Of a DNA stretch of 64,000 bases, positions 38,611 through 46,879 are shown piece after piece. Position 1 is the stretch's first letter. The number at the start of each line of letters is the position of its first letter. Origin of the DNA: Pyrobaculum oguniense TE7. Lineage in GTDB: Archaea; Thermoproteota; Thermoprotei; Thermoproteales; Thermoproteaceae. The notes below the pieces were generated by a model that was not told the DNA's origin, did not search any database, and saw only the letters and a program-made list of their open reading frames with translations. The translations under genes were made by a program, and so were the position numbers. The stretch lies in contig CP003316.1 of NCBI GenBank assembly GCA_000247545.1, forward strand, positions 62,001 to 126,000. Reading direction: 5' to 3'.

Positions 38611-39054
38611 ATGGTAGACGTCAAGAGACTAGCGGCTGAGATACTAGGCGTCGGTGTCAGCAGGATAAAGATCTCACCAGAGGCGCAGGACAAGATTGAA
38701 GATGTCGTGTCTAAAGACGATGTGAGGTCGCTTATAGACCAGGGCCTCATATGGGCGGAGCCAGAAAAAGGCGTGTCTAGGGGGCGCTGGCGGGTCCGGC
38801 ATCAGAAGAAGAAGGCTGGTAGGAGGAAGGGGCCGGGTAGCCGTAAGGGGAAGAGGACAGACGAGGAGGAGGTCTGGAAGAACAAGGTGAGGGCCATGAG
38901 GCGGTTTTTAAACACGTTGAAGAGAAAGGGAAAGCTGGATCCCAAGACGTGGAGACAACTATACGTGATGGTTAAGGGCAACTACTTCCGCGACCTTGGC
39001 CACCTCAAGACGTACATCAACGAGCATAGACTTACAAAAGAGCCTGTGAGGTAA
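38611..39054 (+). CDS. rpl19e: 50S ribosomal protein eL19
   Basis: A 147-residue eL19. It begins [20 protein letters not shown] and contains [18 protein letters not shown], the Lys/Arg-rich [17 protein letters not shown], and the C-terminal [20 protein letters not shown]. The ATG at 38611 follows eL32 by 2 nt, although a TATA-like GTTAAATACC (38581-38590) lies about 25 nt upstream, so extra transcription may start here. It ends 1 nt before uL18. Confidence 0.95.
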   Translation: MVDVKRLAAEILGVGVSRIKISPEAQDKIEDVVSKDDVRSLIDQGLIWAEPEKGVSRGRWRVRHQKKKAGRRKGPGSRKGKRTDEEEVWKNKVRAMRRFLNTLKRKGKLDPKTWRQLYVMVKGNYFRDLGHLKTYINEHRLTKEPVR

Positions 39055-39055
39055 C

Positions 39056-39673
39056 ATGGCGAGAAGCGGCAGGTATAAGGTCCCGTTTAGGCGAAGGAGG
39101 GAGGGACTCACCAACTACAGAAAGAGGCGGAAGCTGGTTATTTCCAAGAAGCCGAGGCTGGTGGTGCGGAAGACGAACAAGCATATCATTGCGCAGATCG
39201 TCGTCGCCAAGCCCATTGGCGATGTGACGGTCGCGGGCGCCGACACGAGGATATTGGCGAAGTTCGGCTGGCGCGGCGACGAAAACAACACCTCTGCCGC
39301 CTACCTGCTGGGCCTAGTTGTAGGGTATAAGGCGAGGATGCGCGGGGTGGAGGAGGCGATTCTGGACATAGGACTGCACCGCCCCACGCCTGGCGCCAGG
39401 GTGTTCGCAGTGCTAAAGGGCGCGCTTGACGCGGGGCTCAAAATACCCCACGGCGAGGAGGTATTGCCCAGCGACGAGAGGATACGTGGAGAGCACATAG
39501 CGGAGTACGCCGCCAAGCTCAAGGAGGAAAACCCCGACGCCTATAAGGCTCGGTTTTCGAGATACTTGCAAAGAGGTCTTGAGCCGGAGCGCTTGCCAGA
39601 TCACTTCGAAGAGGTGAGAAAGGCTATTCAACAACACTACGAGAACAAACTGGCCAAGATAGTTGCAAAATAA
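39056..39673 (+). CDS. rpl18: 50S ribosomal protein uL18
   Basis: A 205-residue archaeal/eukaryal-type uL18, which binds 5S rRNA. It begins [20 protein letters not shown] and contains [41 protein letters not shown], and the long archaeal C-terminal extension ([19 protein letters not shown]). The usual next genes (uS5, uL30) do not follow; the cluster stops, and 190 bases later comes tRNA-Thr. Confidence 0.95.
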   Translation: MARSGRYKVPFRRRREGLTNYRKRRKLVISKKPRLVVRKTNKHIIAQIVVAKPIGDVTVAGADTRILAKFGWRGDENNTSAAYLLGLVVGYKARMRGVEEAILDIGLHRPTPGARVFAVLKGALDAGLKIPHGEEVLPSDERIRGEHIAEYAAKLKEENPDAYKARFSRYLQRGLEPERLPDHFEEVRKAIQQHYENKLAKIVAK

Positions 39674-39864
39674 TTTTAACCCCGCCTCTAGTCTCTACAG
39701 AGTGCCGCCCGAGAGCCGCTTCTGCGGCCCAGTGATCGGCGGTTCCCCGGCTATTAAGCCTACTTCGCCAGCTGTACAAGGTCAATAATCAGACCCACAT
39801 ATGCATTGGAAGCCGGTAGCTTCGTGGAAATGTTTTTAAACCTTGGCGATATGTAGAGGCGCCA

Positions 39865-39959
39865 GCCCCGGTAGCTCAGCCCGGTCGGAGCGCCCAGGGG
39901 CAAAGCCCCGCGAAAGCCTCGTAAGCGGGAGGTCCCGGGTTCGAATCCCGGCCGGGGCT
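39865..39959 (+). tRNA. tRNA-Thr (CGT) with a 20-nt intron between positions 29 and 30
   Basis: Acceptor GCCCCGG (39865-39871) pairs with CCGGGGC (39952-39958), with discriminator T. The anticodon loop CTCGTAA carries CGT (39920-39922). The 5' anticodon strand CCCGC is interrupted after CCC (39893-39895) by 20 nt (39896-39915) that contain the hairpin GGGGC-AAA-GCCCC. CGC (39891-39893) pairing with GCG (39910-39912) between two 3-nt bulges (CCA and AAA) gives a bulge-helix-bulge. Position 29/30 is a known non-canonical site in crenarchaea. TATA GTTTTTAAAC (39833-39842) lies 27 nt upstream. Confidence 0.92.
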
Positions 39960-41798
39960 TTATCCCGGCACAACGTATATCGTGATGTTACCCTTGTTTG
40001 TCGTAATGACGAGGTAGCCGTATCCCACAGAGACTCGGTCCTGTCCGCATTCAGGCGGGCCTGGCCAAAGTACTAGATAGTTAATGCCCTTCGCCATGAT
40101 CGACCTTCTATAATCTAGGCGGCATGATGCGAGTAGTGAGCCTCTGTAGTCGAAGACGTAGTAGCCGTAGGGTTGCAACTCGGCGTCGAGGGGGTTTAGT
40201 ATGTATACGTCAAGCAGGTATCTGCTCTCAGCTATGCCCGCCGGCTCGCTGAGAAGTATACCGTGTTTGAAGGGCGTCGTGATGGTTGCGCCGGGATTGC
40301 CGAGCACGCTGATGGTGATATTGGCTTGTTTCATGAGGCTAGTCGCTTGGCTGTCCAGCGCTACTAGCACAAACAGGCCGATTCTGCCCCCCGTGTCTGT
40401 GGCGTTTACCATGGCCAGGAGCAACGGGTGGATGATCGTGGATTTAGGCGGCGCAACTATCTCCATTGGACTCCACCTCACGTAGGGGTGTAGCGGCGAG
40501 TCTGTATACGGCCATATTACTACCCTGGCGGGTAGGGTTCGGGGGTTTGTGATGTTGAGGAGCACCAATACGCCGCTGGCGCCCGGCCCTTGCAGTGTGT
40601 ATATAACGGGCCTTATCAACGACTGGCAGGGCGTCCCATATGTACACAACTCCACGACGTCGCTCTTGGGCGGACTCGTGACCAAAGCCACAAGCGCCAC
40701 GACTACGGCGGTGACATATGCGATGAGAACACGCTTATCCGTCGCGGTGATCTGTCTTACCAGCTTGCTGGCTAGCAGAGAGGCCGCCGCTACGGCGATA
40801 ATGAGCAGTGTCAAGCGCCGTGATTGTACTTCATTCTTAAGATCTACGCTGGCAAGAGAATATGTGCCGGCCACTGTGAGGGCGCCGTAATCCGCCAAGT
40901 CTCCGCTATCTGCCCAGATCTCTGCGTAGAGGCCTTGAATCTCCCCGGCCGGCTTGTCAAACTTCGCCTTTACTACCCACAGAGGGTGGAGGCTTGTGTC
41001 GTCTCCTTTGCCGGGCCTATATTCAAGAGCTGTGCTAACCTCTCCGATTCCTCTGCCTTTAGCCACTTCTAGCCATGGTAATAGCCTATACATTACCCTC
41101 ATTGCGGCGTGCACGGCGTCGTCTCTCGTCAATGTAATGTTCGTCGTGGCAACACGGTATAGAGCCATGTTATCCTCTAGCGTCATGACTATGCGCGATA
41201 CAACGAGGTGTATAGATCTGTAACGAGTAGTGTAGTTGCCTATTTTTTCAAACCACGAAACTTCTAGGTAGTTACCGCGGGGAACGACTAGTAGCACGTG
41301 ACGCTCGTCTTCTATCTTGGTCTTGCCCGTATCTGCCGCCTCTAAGATCATCTCAGCCATGCGGCTATAGTAGCTTGCCCCAACTAATTGCCCATATTCA
41401 CGGATGGACCTGTACGCCTCTCTCAGTAGTCTTACTGTGTCGTTTGTGTTTATACCGATTTCGCCTCGCAACGCCTCTGTCTTGTACGAAACGACTTTGC
41501 CGTTCACGATCTCAAAGATGGCGCCAGCCATATAGCTGTCTGATATGACGGCGGCGTAAACAGAGCTGTGGTAGGAGCCTACGTATACAACTCTCCCAGT
41601 GAGGTTGAGGTGGATGCCCCGATCTATTGCGTGAATTATCCTCAGCACGAACCCCGGGTCTGCGTGGGTAATTTCATAACCTTCAAGGCTTAGCCCCACA
41701 ACTCTGTCTAAAAACTGCAAAGCGAGCTCCTCGTGCTGTAGGTTCTCCGCGTGTAGCACCGCAATGAAGAGTAGGATGAGGAGTAGCGGCCTAGACAT
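39960..41798 (-). CDS. Large membrane-anchored extracellular protein, unknown function
   Basis: A 612-residue protein. A signal peptide (1-17, RPLLLILLFIAVLHA) is followed by an extracellular domain (about 18-320). Two adjacent membrane helices follow (about 333-350 and 362-383: LTLLIIAVAAASLLAS, VLIAYVTAVVVALVALV), then a second beta-rich domain (about 390-612) with several N-x-T sequons and a PVIYTLQGPGASGVLVLLNITN region. I do not recognise the family. Its start overlaps the upstream panB gene by 8 nt, so it may be co-transcribed with it. Its stop codon directly abuts the end of tRNA-Thr on the opposite strand, with no spacer. Confidence 0.75.
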   Translation of the reverse strand: MSRPLLLILLFIAVLHAENLQHEELALQFLDRVVGLSLEGYEITHADPGFVLRIIHAIDRGIHLNLTGRVVYVGSYHSSVYAAVISDSYMAGAIFEIVNGKVVSYKTEALRGEIGINTNDTVRLLREAYRSIREYGQLVGASYYSRMAEMILEAADTGKTKIEDERHVLLVVPRGNYLEVSWFEKIGNYTTRYRSIHLVVSRIVMTLEDNMALYRVATTNITLTRDDAVHAAMRVMYRLLPWLEVAKGRGIGEVSTALEYRPGKGDDTSLHPLWVVKAKFDKPAGEIQGLYAEIWADSGDLADYGALTVAGTYSLASVDLKNEVQSRRLTLLIIAVAAASLLASKLVRQITATDKRVLIAYVTAVVVALVALVTSPPKSDVVELCTYGTPCQSLIRPVIYTLQGPGASGVLVLLNITNPRTLPARVVIWPYTDSPLHPYVRWSPMEIVAPPKSTIIHPLLLAMVNATDTGGRIGLFVLVALDSQATSLMKQANITISVLGNPGATITTPFKHGILLSEPAGIAESRYLLDVYILNPLDAELQPYGYYVFDYRGSLLASCRLDYRRSIMAKGINYLVLWPGPPECGQDRVSVGYGYLVITTNKGNITIYVVPG

Positions 41799-42585
41799 CT
41801 CTATAATGCTCTTTGGCGGGGAAGGCCCTGGCTCTCACCTCCTGGACGTACTGTCTAACTGCACTTAGTATCTGCTCGGCGACGTTGGCGTACCTCTTGG
41901 CAAAAGAGGGAGTCCTCTCGGAGAGCCCCACCACGTCGTGGAGGACTAGGATCTGGCCGTCGCAGTGGGGCCCCGCGCCGATACAGATGGTTGGTACGTC
42001 GACGGATTGGGTGACCTCCTTGGCCACCGACGCGGGGACGAACTCAATCACTATGGCGAAGACTCCGGCGTCTCTAAGCGCCTTGGCGTCCTCTACCAGC
42101 TTCTTCTTCTGCTCTTCAGTTTTGCCCACCATTTTGAAGCCGCCTAGGGCGAGGACGCGTTGGGGGTTGAGGCCGATGTGGCCCATTACGGGGATGCCGG
42201 CCTTTACCAGCTTCTCCACTACGTGGGCGTATTCGGAGCCGCCTTCCAGCTTTACGGCCTCTGCGCCTGCCCTGATGAGACGCGCTGCGTTTCTGAGGGC
42301 GTCGCGGGGGCCAGTCTCGTAGGTCATGAAGGGCATGTCGGCAACCACGAGGGCTTTCGGCGCGGCTCTGGCAACTGCCTGGGTGTGTCTCACCATGTCG
42401 GCGAGGGTGACGCCCAGGGTGTTCGGCAGTCCCAGCACGACCATGCCTAGGGAGTCGCCCACAAGGATGCCGTCCACGCCCGCCTCGTCGACCAATTTCG
42501 CGGTGGGGTAGTCGTAGGCTGTGACCCAGACGTAGGGCCCCCCGCCCTTTACGAAATCCGTTACCCTCCTCTTCTTATCAGGCAC
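41791..42585 (-). CDS. panB: 3-methyl-2-oxobutanoate (ketopantoate) hydroxymethyltransferase
   Basis: A 264-residue PanB TIM-barrel enzyme. It transfers a hydroxymethyl group from methylene-tetrahydro(metha)nopterin/folate to ketoisovalerate. Motifs: VTAYDYPTAKLVDEAGVDGI, LVGDSLGMVVLG, VKLEGGSEYA and IPVMGHIGLNPQ. The start is GTG at 42585, with TTAATATAC-type TATA (about 42604-42612) 23 nt upstream. It is divergent from panE. Confidence 0.95.
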   Translation of the reverse strand: MPDKKRRVTDFVKGGGPYVWVTAYDYPTAKLVDEAGVDGILVGDSLGMVVLGLPNTLGVTLADMVRHTQAVARAAPKALVVADMPFMTYETGPRDALRNAARLIRAGAEAVKLEGGSEYAHVVEKLVKAGIPVMGHIGLNPQRVLALGGFKMVGKTEEQKKKLVEDAKALRDAGVFAIVIEFVPASVAKEVTQSVDVPTICIGAGPHCDGQILVLHDVVGLSERTPSFAKRYANVAEQILSAVRQYVQEVRARAFPAKEHYRDV

Positions 42586-42619
42586 AATATGCTAAATACC
42601 GCGTTTAATATACTTCACC

Positions 42620-43462
42620 ATGATAGGCGTAGTTGGCTTGGGGGCGGTGGGGTCTTTATTTGTTTATTTCCTAAACCGCGCCGGCATCGTGCCGAGAGTC
42701 GTCCAGAGGCGCCGTTGCCCAGAATATGTCTTCTGCGCCGGTGGGCAGTGCGGTGGGCTTCGCTTCACCGACGTGGCTGATCTGGGGGACGTGGAGTACA
42801 CAGTAGTGGCCGTCAAGGCCTACGACTCCGCATCGGTGGTGCCTCTTCTCCGCGGCGTGGCTGTGGTGGCCCAGAACGGGATTGGAGGATACGAAGCAAT
42901 TAAGGAGAGGTATCCTAACAGCGTCCCAGCAGTGGTGACCTACGGAGTCTACAGGGAGGGGTGTAGGTCGGAGCTTAGGGGGGTTGGGGAAATATATCTG
43001 CCACGGGCGGCGGAGCGACTTGCGGAGGCGCTGAGGGAGGGCGGGGCCAACGTCGTTGTTGTCGACGACATCGAGCCAGTGAGGTGGCTGAAGCTCGCCG
43101 TAAACGCCGCGATAAACGCGGTCACCGGCCTGCTCCAGGGGCCTAACGGGGTGGTAGTTGCCCTGCCGCAGGCCCGCGAATTAGCCTCTGCCGTGGTGGG
43201 CGAGGTGGCCAAGGTGGCGGAGGCTCTTGGCGTTAAGATACCCAAAGACCCCCTTGAGGAGGTCCTCCGCATCGCCGCGGCCACTTCTAAAAACATCTCC
43301 TCAACTGCCCAGGATTTGGCCAAGTGCAGGAGGACTGAAATCGACTACTTGAACGGGACAGTAGTGAAGTATGGCGAGGCGTTGGGGATAGACGTCCCTT
43401 ACAACAAGGCGCTTTACTTGCTGGTAAAGGCCAAGGAGGTCCTCTGCGCCGGCCGTGAATAG
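42620..43462 (+). CDS. panE: 2-dehydropantoate 2-reductase
   Basis: A 280-residue PanE. The N-terminal Rossmann motif GVVGLGAVGSLFVYF is followed by VVAVKAYDS (near residue 61), AQNGIGG, the catalytic Lys in RWLKLAVNAAINAVTGLL (near 152-169), and the C-terminal RTEIDYLNGTVVKYGEALGI, with its conserved substrate-binding Glu/Asn/Gly. It reduces ketopantoate to pantoate. The ATG at 42620 follows CTAAATACC (42592-42600). It overlaps the pantoate kinase gene by 8 nt. Confidence 0.93.
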   Translation: MIGVVGLGAVGSLFVYFLNRAGIVPRVVQRRRCPEYVFCAGGQCGGLRFTDVADLGDVEYTVVAVKAYDSASVVPLLRGVAVVAQNGIGGYEAIKERYPNSVPAVVTYGVYREGCRSELRGVGEIYLPRAAERLAEALREGGANVVVVDDIEPVRWLKLAVNAAINAVTGLLQGPNGVVVALPQARELASAVVGEVAKVAEALGVKIPKDPLEEVLRIAAATSKNISSTAQDLAKCRRTEIDYLNGTVVKYGEALGIDVPYNKALYLLVKAKEVLCAGRE

Positions 43463-44228
43463 GCGCTTATTCATCCCACACCACGTAACTGGGTTCTGGA
43501 CGCCGGTTTACTCCGAGAGCGAGCTCACAACAGGCTCCATCGGCGCGGGCATCTTGCTTGGCGGCGCCTTGGCCTTCTACCACGGCGACTACGTCAGCTA
43601 CAACGGCGCTATGCTGGAGGTGGGAGTCGGCGCGAGGATCGCGTCGCCGTTTCCTCTCGGCTACGGCTACGCAGGCTCTGCCGTTGTTTCCATAGCAAAG
43701 GCCGTGGCAGAGGCTGGCTTGGGGAGGGAGGCGTTTGTCAAGGCACATGTGGAGGAGGTTCTGCGCGGGACTGGGCTCGGCGACGTCTTGGCGATCTACA
43801 CAGGCGGGTGTCTGGTGGTTAGGACGAGGCCAGGGGCGCCCGGGGTTGGGGAGGCCTTCTCCCTCCCGTGCCCCGGCTTAATAGTCGTGGCCGTCGATTT
43901 GAGGAGGGAGGACACAAGCGAGATGCTAAAGATGCGGCGTGATGCGATACTGGAGGCGGGGGGCGAGGCCGTGAGGGGGTTTATGCGCAACCCCTCCTTC
44001 GAGTCGTTTCTTGAACACGCATACCTCTTCTCGAAGAGAGTCGGCTTCCTCTCCGGGGGGCTTGCCGATTTGCGGAGGCTACCCGGCGTGGTGGGGCTCT
44101 ACGCAAAGAAGGGCGTACTATTAATCTTCGTAGAGCGGGATAAGGCCCGCGACGTGGCAGAGGCCGTGAGGGGGTTCGGAGGCGTACATCTGGCGGCGCT
44201 CGGTGAGCTACGCGTTACGTGGGTCTAG
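43455..44228 (+). CDS. Pantoate kinase (archaeal, GHMP superfamily)
   Basis: A 257-residue PoK, which phosphorylates pantoate in the archaeal CoA route. The family signature at the N-terminus reads [14 protein letters not shown] with [10 protein letters not shown]; the ATP loop is [29 protein letters not shown] lies near residue 109. The GTG at 43455 overlaps panE. Its 3' end overlaps the convergent phosphopantothenate synthetase gene by 21 nt. Confidence 0.92.
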   Translation: MNRRLFIPHHVTGFWTPVYSESELTTGSIGAGILLGGALAFYHGDYVSYNGAMLEVGVGARIASPFPLGYGYAGSAVVSIAKAVAEAGLGREAFVKAHVEEVLRGTGLGDVLAIYTGGCLVVRTRPGAPGVGEAFSLPCPGLIVVAVDLRREDTSEMLKMRRDAILEAGGEAVRGFMRNPSFESFLEHAYLFSKRVGFLSGGLADLRRLPGVVGLYAKKGVLLIFVERDKARDVAEAVRGFGGVHLAALGELRVTWV

Positions 44229-44981
44229 GGAGTTGGCTAGTTGCTCTAGTCTTTTTAAGATGTGGCGCAACGCGTCGGCTAGGGTTTTCTTGTTGTCGTA
44301 ACGCTCTAGTATTTGGGCCAGCTGCCCGCGGTCTAGGGCTTTCATGGCCTTCACCGCCTCGACGAGTTTAGGCATGGCGCGTGTTACGTTGTCCACTATG
44401 GTTATGCTAGCGGCCTGGGCGGTGCGGCTTAGGGGGTTTAAGTCGATGGCGATGACGGTCTTCCCCATTCTCCTAAGCGCCTCCGTCCTGTCGCCGTCTT
44501 CCAGCGGGACGAGCACCACGTCCGCCTTGTAAATCCCCTCACAGCTCACCCTCCTCCTCTCGCTGAACAGCTCCGGTATTGTGCAAGAGGCGTCTTCCCC
44601 AACGCCGAGGACTTTGACCGCGCCGTGTCTCCGCAATATCTCGGCTATCTTCTCCTCTCTCTCCCTTGTGCGGTAGAAGAGGTTGACCTCAATCAGCGCG
44701 GGGACAGCCTCCGCCAGCTGGACAACCTCCCGCGGCGTCAGCGCGGCGACGTTGCCGTTCACGCTTATCACCGGGTGCTTGGCTAGCAACAAAGCCGCCG
44801 CGGCCGCCTCCATTGCCTTCATGGCAAAGGACTGAGTCTCCTCGCCTATTAGGTAGTCGAAGCACTCCCCCCTGCCCTGCGCGATTAGGCCTTGCAACGC
44901 GACGTAGCCCTCCTTGGCGCCCTCCACCACCTTCTCCCGCTCCAGGAGGCTTCGGTATCTGGGATGTGTGGGCGGGATCAC
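44208..44981 (-). CDS. 4-phosphopantoate--beta-alanine ligase (phosphopantothenate synthetase)
   Basis: A 257-residue PPS, the archaeal-specific partner of pantoate kinase. The start reads [18 protein letters not shown]; the nucleotide-binding segments are [13 protein letters not shown] and [33 protein letters not shown] lies near residue 185. The frame opens at 44996, but the GTG at 44981 restores the usual N-terminus and is 22 nt from the TATA box shared with the thioesterase gene. With PanB, PanE and PoK it completes the path from ketoisovalerate to phosphopantothenate. Confidence 0.93.
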   Translation of the reverse strand: MIPPTHPRYRSLLEREKVVEGAKEGYVALQGLIAQGRGECFDYLIGEETQSFAMKAMEAAAAALLLAKHPVISVNGNVAALTPREVVQLAEAVPALIEVNLFYRTREREEKIAEILRRHGAVKVLGVGEDASCTIPELFSERRRVSCEGIYKADVVLVPLEDGDRTEALRRMGKTVIAIDLNPLSRTAQAASITIVDNVTRAMPKLVEAVKAMKALDRGQLAQILERYDNKKTLADALRHILKRLEQLANSLDPRNA

Positions 44982-44998
44982 TGCATTGGCTGGCACAG

Positions 44999-45007
44999 TT
45001 TTTAAAA
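44999..45007. promoter_or_regulatory. Shared bidirectional TATA box between the PPS and thioesterase genes
   Basis: TTTTTAAAA centred at 45003 lies exactly 22 nt from the PPS GTG (44981, minus) and 22 nt from the thioesterase ATG (45025, plus). It is the only strong TATA candidate in the 43-base gap. This spacing also decides both start codons. Confidence 0.65.
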
Positions 45008-45024
45008 GCGTTTTCTTTTTAGTT

Positions 45025-45969
45025 ATGCGCGTTTCAGAGACTCTGGTAGAGAATCTTAGGCTTGTATCTCAGAGGCATGTGAATCCTCTCGGCACACTGT
45101 ATGGGGGGTACATGTTGCTCTGGCTTGTCGACTCTGGCTCCGTGGCGGCGATGAACTTCGCCGAGGGCAATGCCGCCCTGGGATTTCTGGATAGGATACA
45201 CTTCGTGCACCCGGTCAGACTTGGAGATCTTGTTTTGTTTAGGGCTTGGGTCGTGGGTGTCCGCAAATCCAGCATGTCGGTGTTGGTGGAGTCTTACGTG
45301 AAGAGGGGCTCAGAACTTGCCTTAGCCACCGTGGGTAGGATGATATATGTCAAGATAGACCAAAACGGGATGCCGCAACCAGTGGGGAAGGCCGTGGAGT
45401 GTGATAAAGGCTGGGAGAAACTGTGCGGCTATTTCCAGCAGTGGAGGTCGTGGGCCGACTCTGTCATTGAGGCAGAAGGCCCCTCCGCTGATGCGTCTTG
45501 GCACTCGGTAAGCCGCTTCTTGGCGATGCCTGAGGATTCTCTTGACGGCGTCTTGATGTACGGGGGGAGGCTACTCTTTAGGCTCGACGAGTTGGCCTTC
45601 ATTGAGGCCTTTAGTTACTACCCAACTGTGTACGTAACTGCGAGCGTAAACCGCATAGTGTTCAGGAAGGCGATATTCGTGGGGGACATCGTAGAAGTGA
45701 AGACGGGGGTTACCTACGTTGGGACGACTAGCATTGAGGTGGGGTTCGTGGTGGAGGCGTACGGATTTAGGGGAAGGCGGAGAGTTGCCGACGGATACTT
45801 CACTTTTGTAAACATGGCTGGCGGCCGGCCCAGCGAGATAAAGGCGCCCCAGCTAGGCGACGAGGCTGCTAGAATGCGGAAAGAGGAGAGCGTGAAGGAG
45901 GCCAAGATGTTGAGGGGGTTGAAACCCCCTGAAGAGGAACAACCGTGGCTACTTAGTCTACTTTTATAG
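45025..45969 (+). CDS. Double-hotdog acyl-CoA thioesterase
   Basis: A 314-residue protein made of two hotdog domains. The first (about 5-125) has [20 protein letters not shown] and [15 protein letters not shown]; the second (about 150-275) has [19 protein letters not shown] and [16 protein letters not shown]. This matches BFIT/YciA-type acyl-CoA hydrolases. A charged C-terminal tail follows. The ATG at 45025 was chosen by TATA spacing; the open frame reaches 44914, antisense to PPS. It could release CoA from acyl-CoA in lipid or amino-acid catabolism. Confidence 0.88.
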   Translation: MRVSETLVENLRLVSQRHVNPLGTLYGGYMLLWLVDSGSVAAMNFAEGNAALGFLDRIHFVHPVRLGDLVLFRAWVVGVRKSSMSVLVESYVKRGSELALATVGRMIYVKIDQNGMPQPVGKAVECDKGWEKLCGYFQQWRSWADSVIEAEGPSADASWHSVSRFLAMPEDSLDGVLMYGGRLLFRLDELAFIEAFSYYPTVYVTASVNRIVFRKAIFVGDIVEVKTGVTYVGTTSIEVGFVVEAYGFRGRRRVADGYFTFVNMAGGRPSEIKAPQLGDEAARMRKEESVKEAKMLRGLKPPEEEQPWLLSLLL

Positions 45970-46033
45970 GTTCAGCTTCTAGTCCCAGCCCAACGGTCCC
46001 CCCGGCCTCTGCGCTCCGTGGGCGTCGCGATGT

Positions 46034-46810
46034 CTAGACCTCTGTAACGCAAACCTCAGAGTCTTTGTACACAATCTTGCCGCCGCGTCCGCACTCCTCT
46101 CCTCTCCCCAGCCCAAGAGACTCGCTAATGAGGTCGGCAAAAATTCCCAGAGAGCCGCCAAAGTTAACCCTATACACCCTCTCTGCCAGCTCCTTCACCT
46201 TCTTGATGTCAACCCCCCTGTGGCATATCACCGCAAAAGAAAACTTGCCGTACTTATCAAGCGGAAGATCCTCAAGACGGCAAGCTTCGAAGCTCAAAAA
46301 CACCGAAGCGGCGAGGGGCTCCTCCACCCTTTCTAGCTCAAGGGGCAGGATAGACACTCGCTCCTCTTCCAGAGCCAAGACCTCCCAGTTCTCGTCTACA
46401 ATGACCAAATCGGCCCCTGTGGCGGCTGAGATCTCGGTGGAGAAGCCGCATGGCAACCAGCCCGCCACAAGCGCCAGAGAGCCCTTGCCGAATTTCGACG
46501 CGGCCCTAGCCCTGTATGGCTGAAACAGCGCAGTGGCAGCGAATAGGGCCTCGTGGTTGGGCTTCACCGCCTCCCCCAATAAGTACGGGATTACCACGTC
46601 GTCGAAAACAGCGCCTAGCAACCTGCTGGGGGGAACGGGCGGTATTTTATTCGTCCTCCTGTACCTGTCTCCTCTTTTTACAAAATAGCCCATCTCTGCC
46701 AGGAGGTGGAAGAGCTTGCCCAATGCGTCGTCTGCTTTTACCTCGCTCTGCTTTAGTAGCAGGCGGAGATAGCGGCTCCCGGCAATTCCCGCATCTAGAG
46801 CTGTGGACAC
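46034..46810 (-). CDS. Hypothetical protein, 258 aa, with an N-terminal winged-helix-like region
   Basis: I do not recognise the family. Residues about 10-55 resemble a winged helix (LFHLLAEMGYFVKRGDRYRR). The rest has alternating strands and helices (GADLVIVDENWEVLAL, KFSFAVICHRGVDIKKVKEL) that recall a degenerate Rossmann fold such as a methyltransferase, although no SAM glycine motif is seen. The start is GTG at 46810, with ATATTAAAAAAC (minus strand, about 46829-46840) 25 nt upstream. Divergent from the ATPase gene at 46880. Confidence 0.6.
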   Translation of the reverse strand: MSTALDAGIAGSRYLRLLLKQSEVKADDALGKLFHLLAEMGYFVKRGDRYRRTNKIPPVPPSRLLGAVFDDVVIPYLLGEAVKPNHEALFAATALFQPYRARAASKFGKGSLALVAGWLPCGFSTEISAATGADLVIVDENWEVLALEEERVSILPLELERVEEPLAASVFLSFEACRLEDLPLDKYGKFSFAVICHRGVDIKKVKELAERVYRVNFGGSLGIFADLISESLGLGRGEECGRGGKIVYKDSEVCVTEV

Positions 46811-46879
46811 GTCTATGTCGCGAACCCGTTTTTTAATATATGATTTAAAATCCCGGAGTTAAAAAACGGCTAAGCCCTT

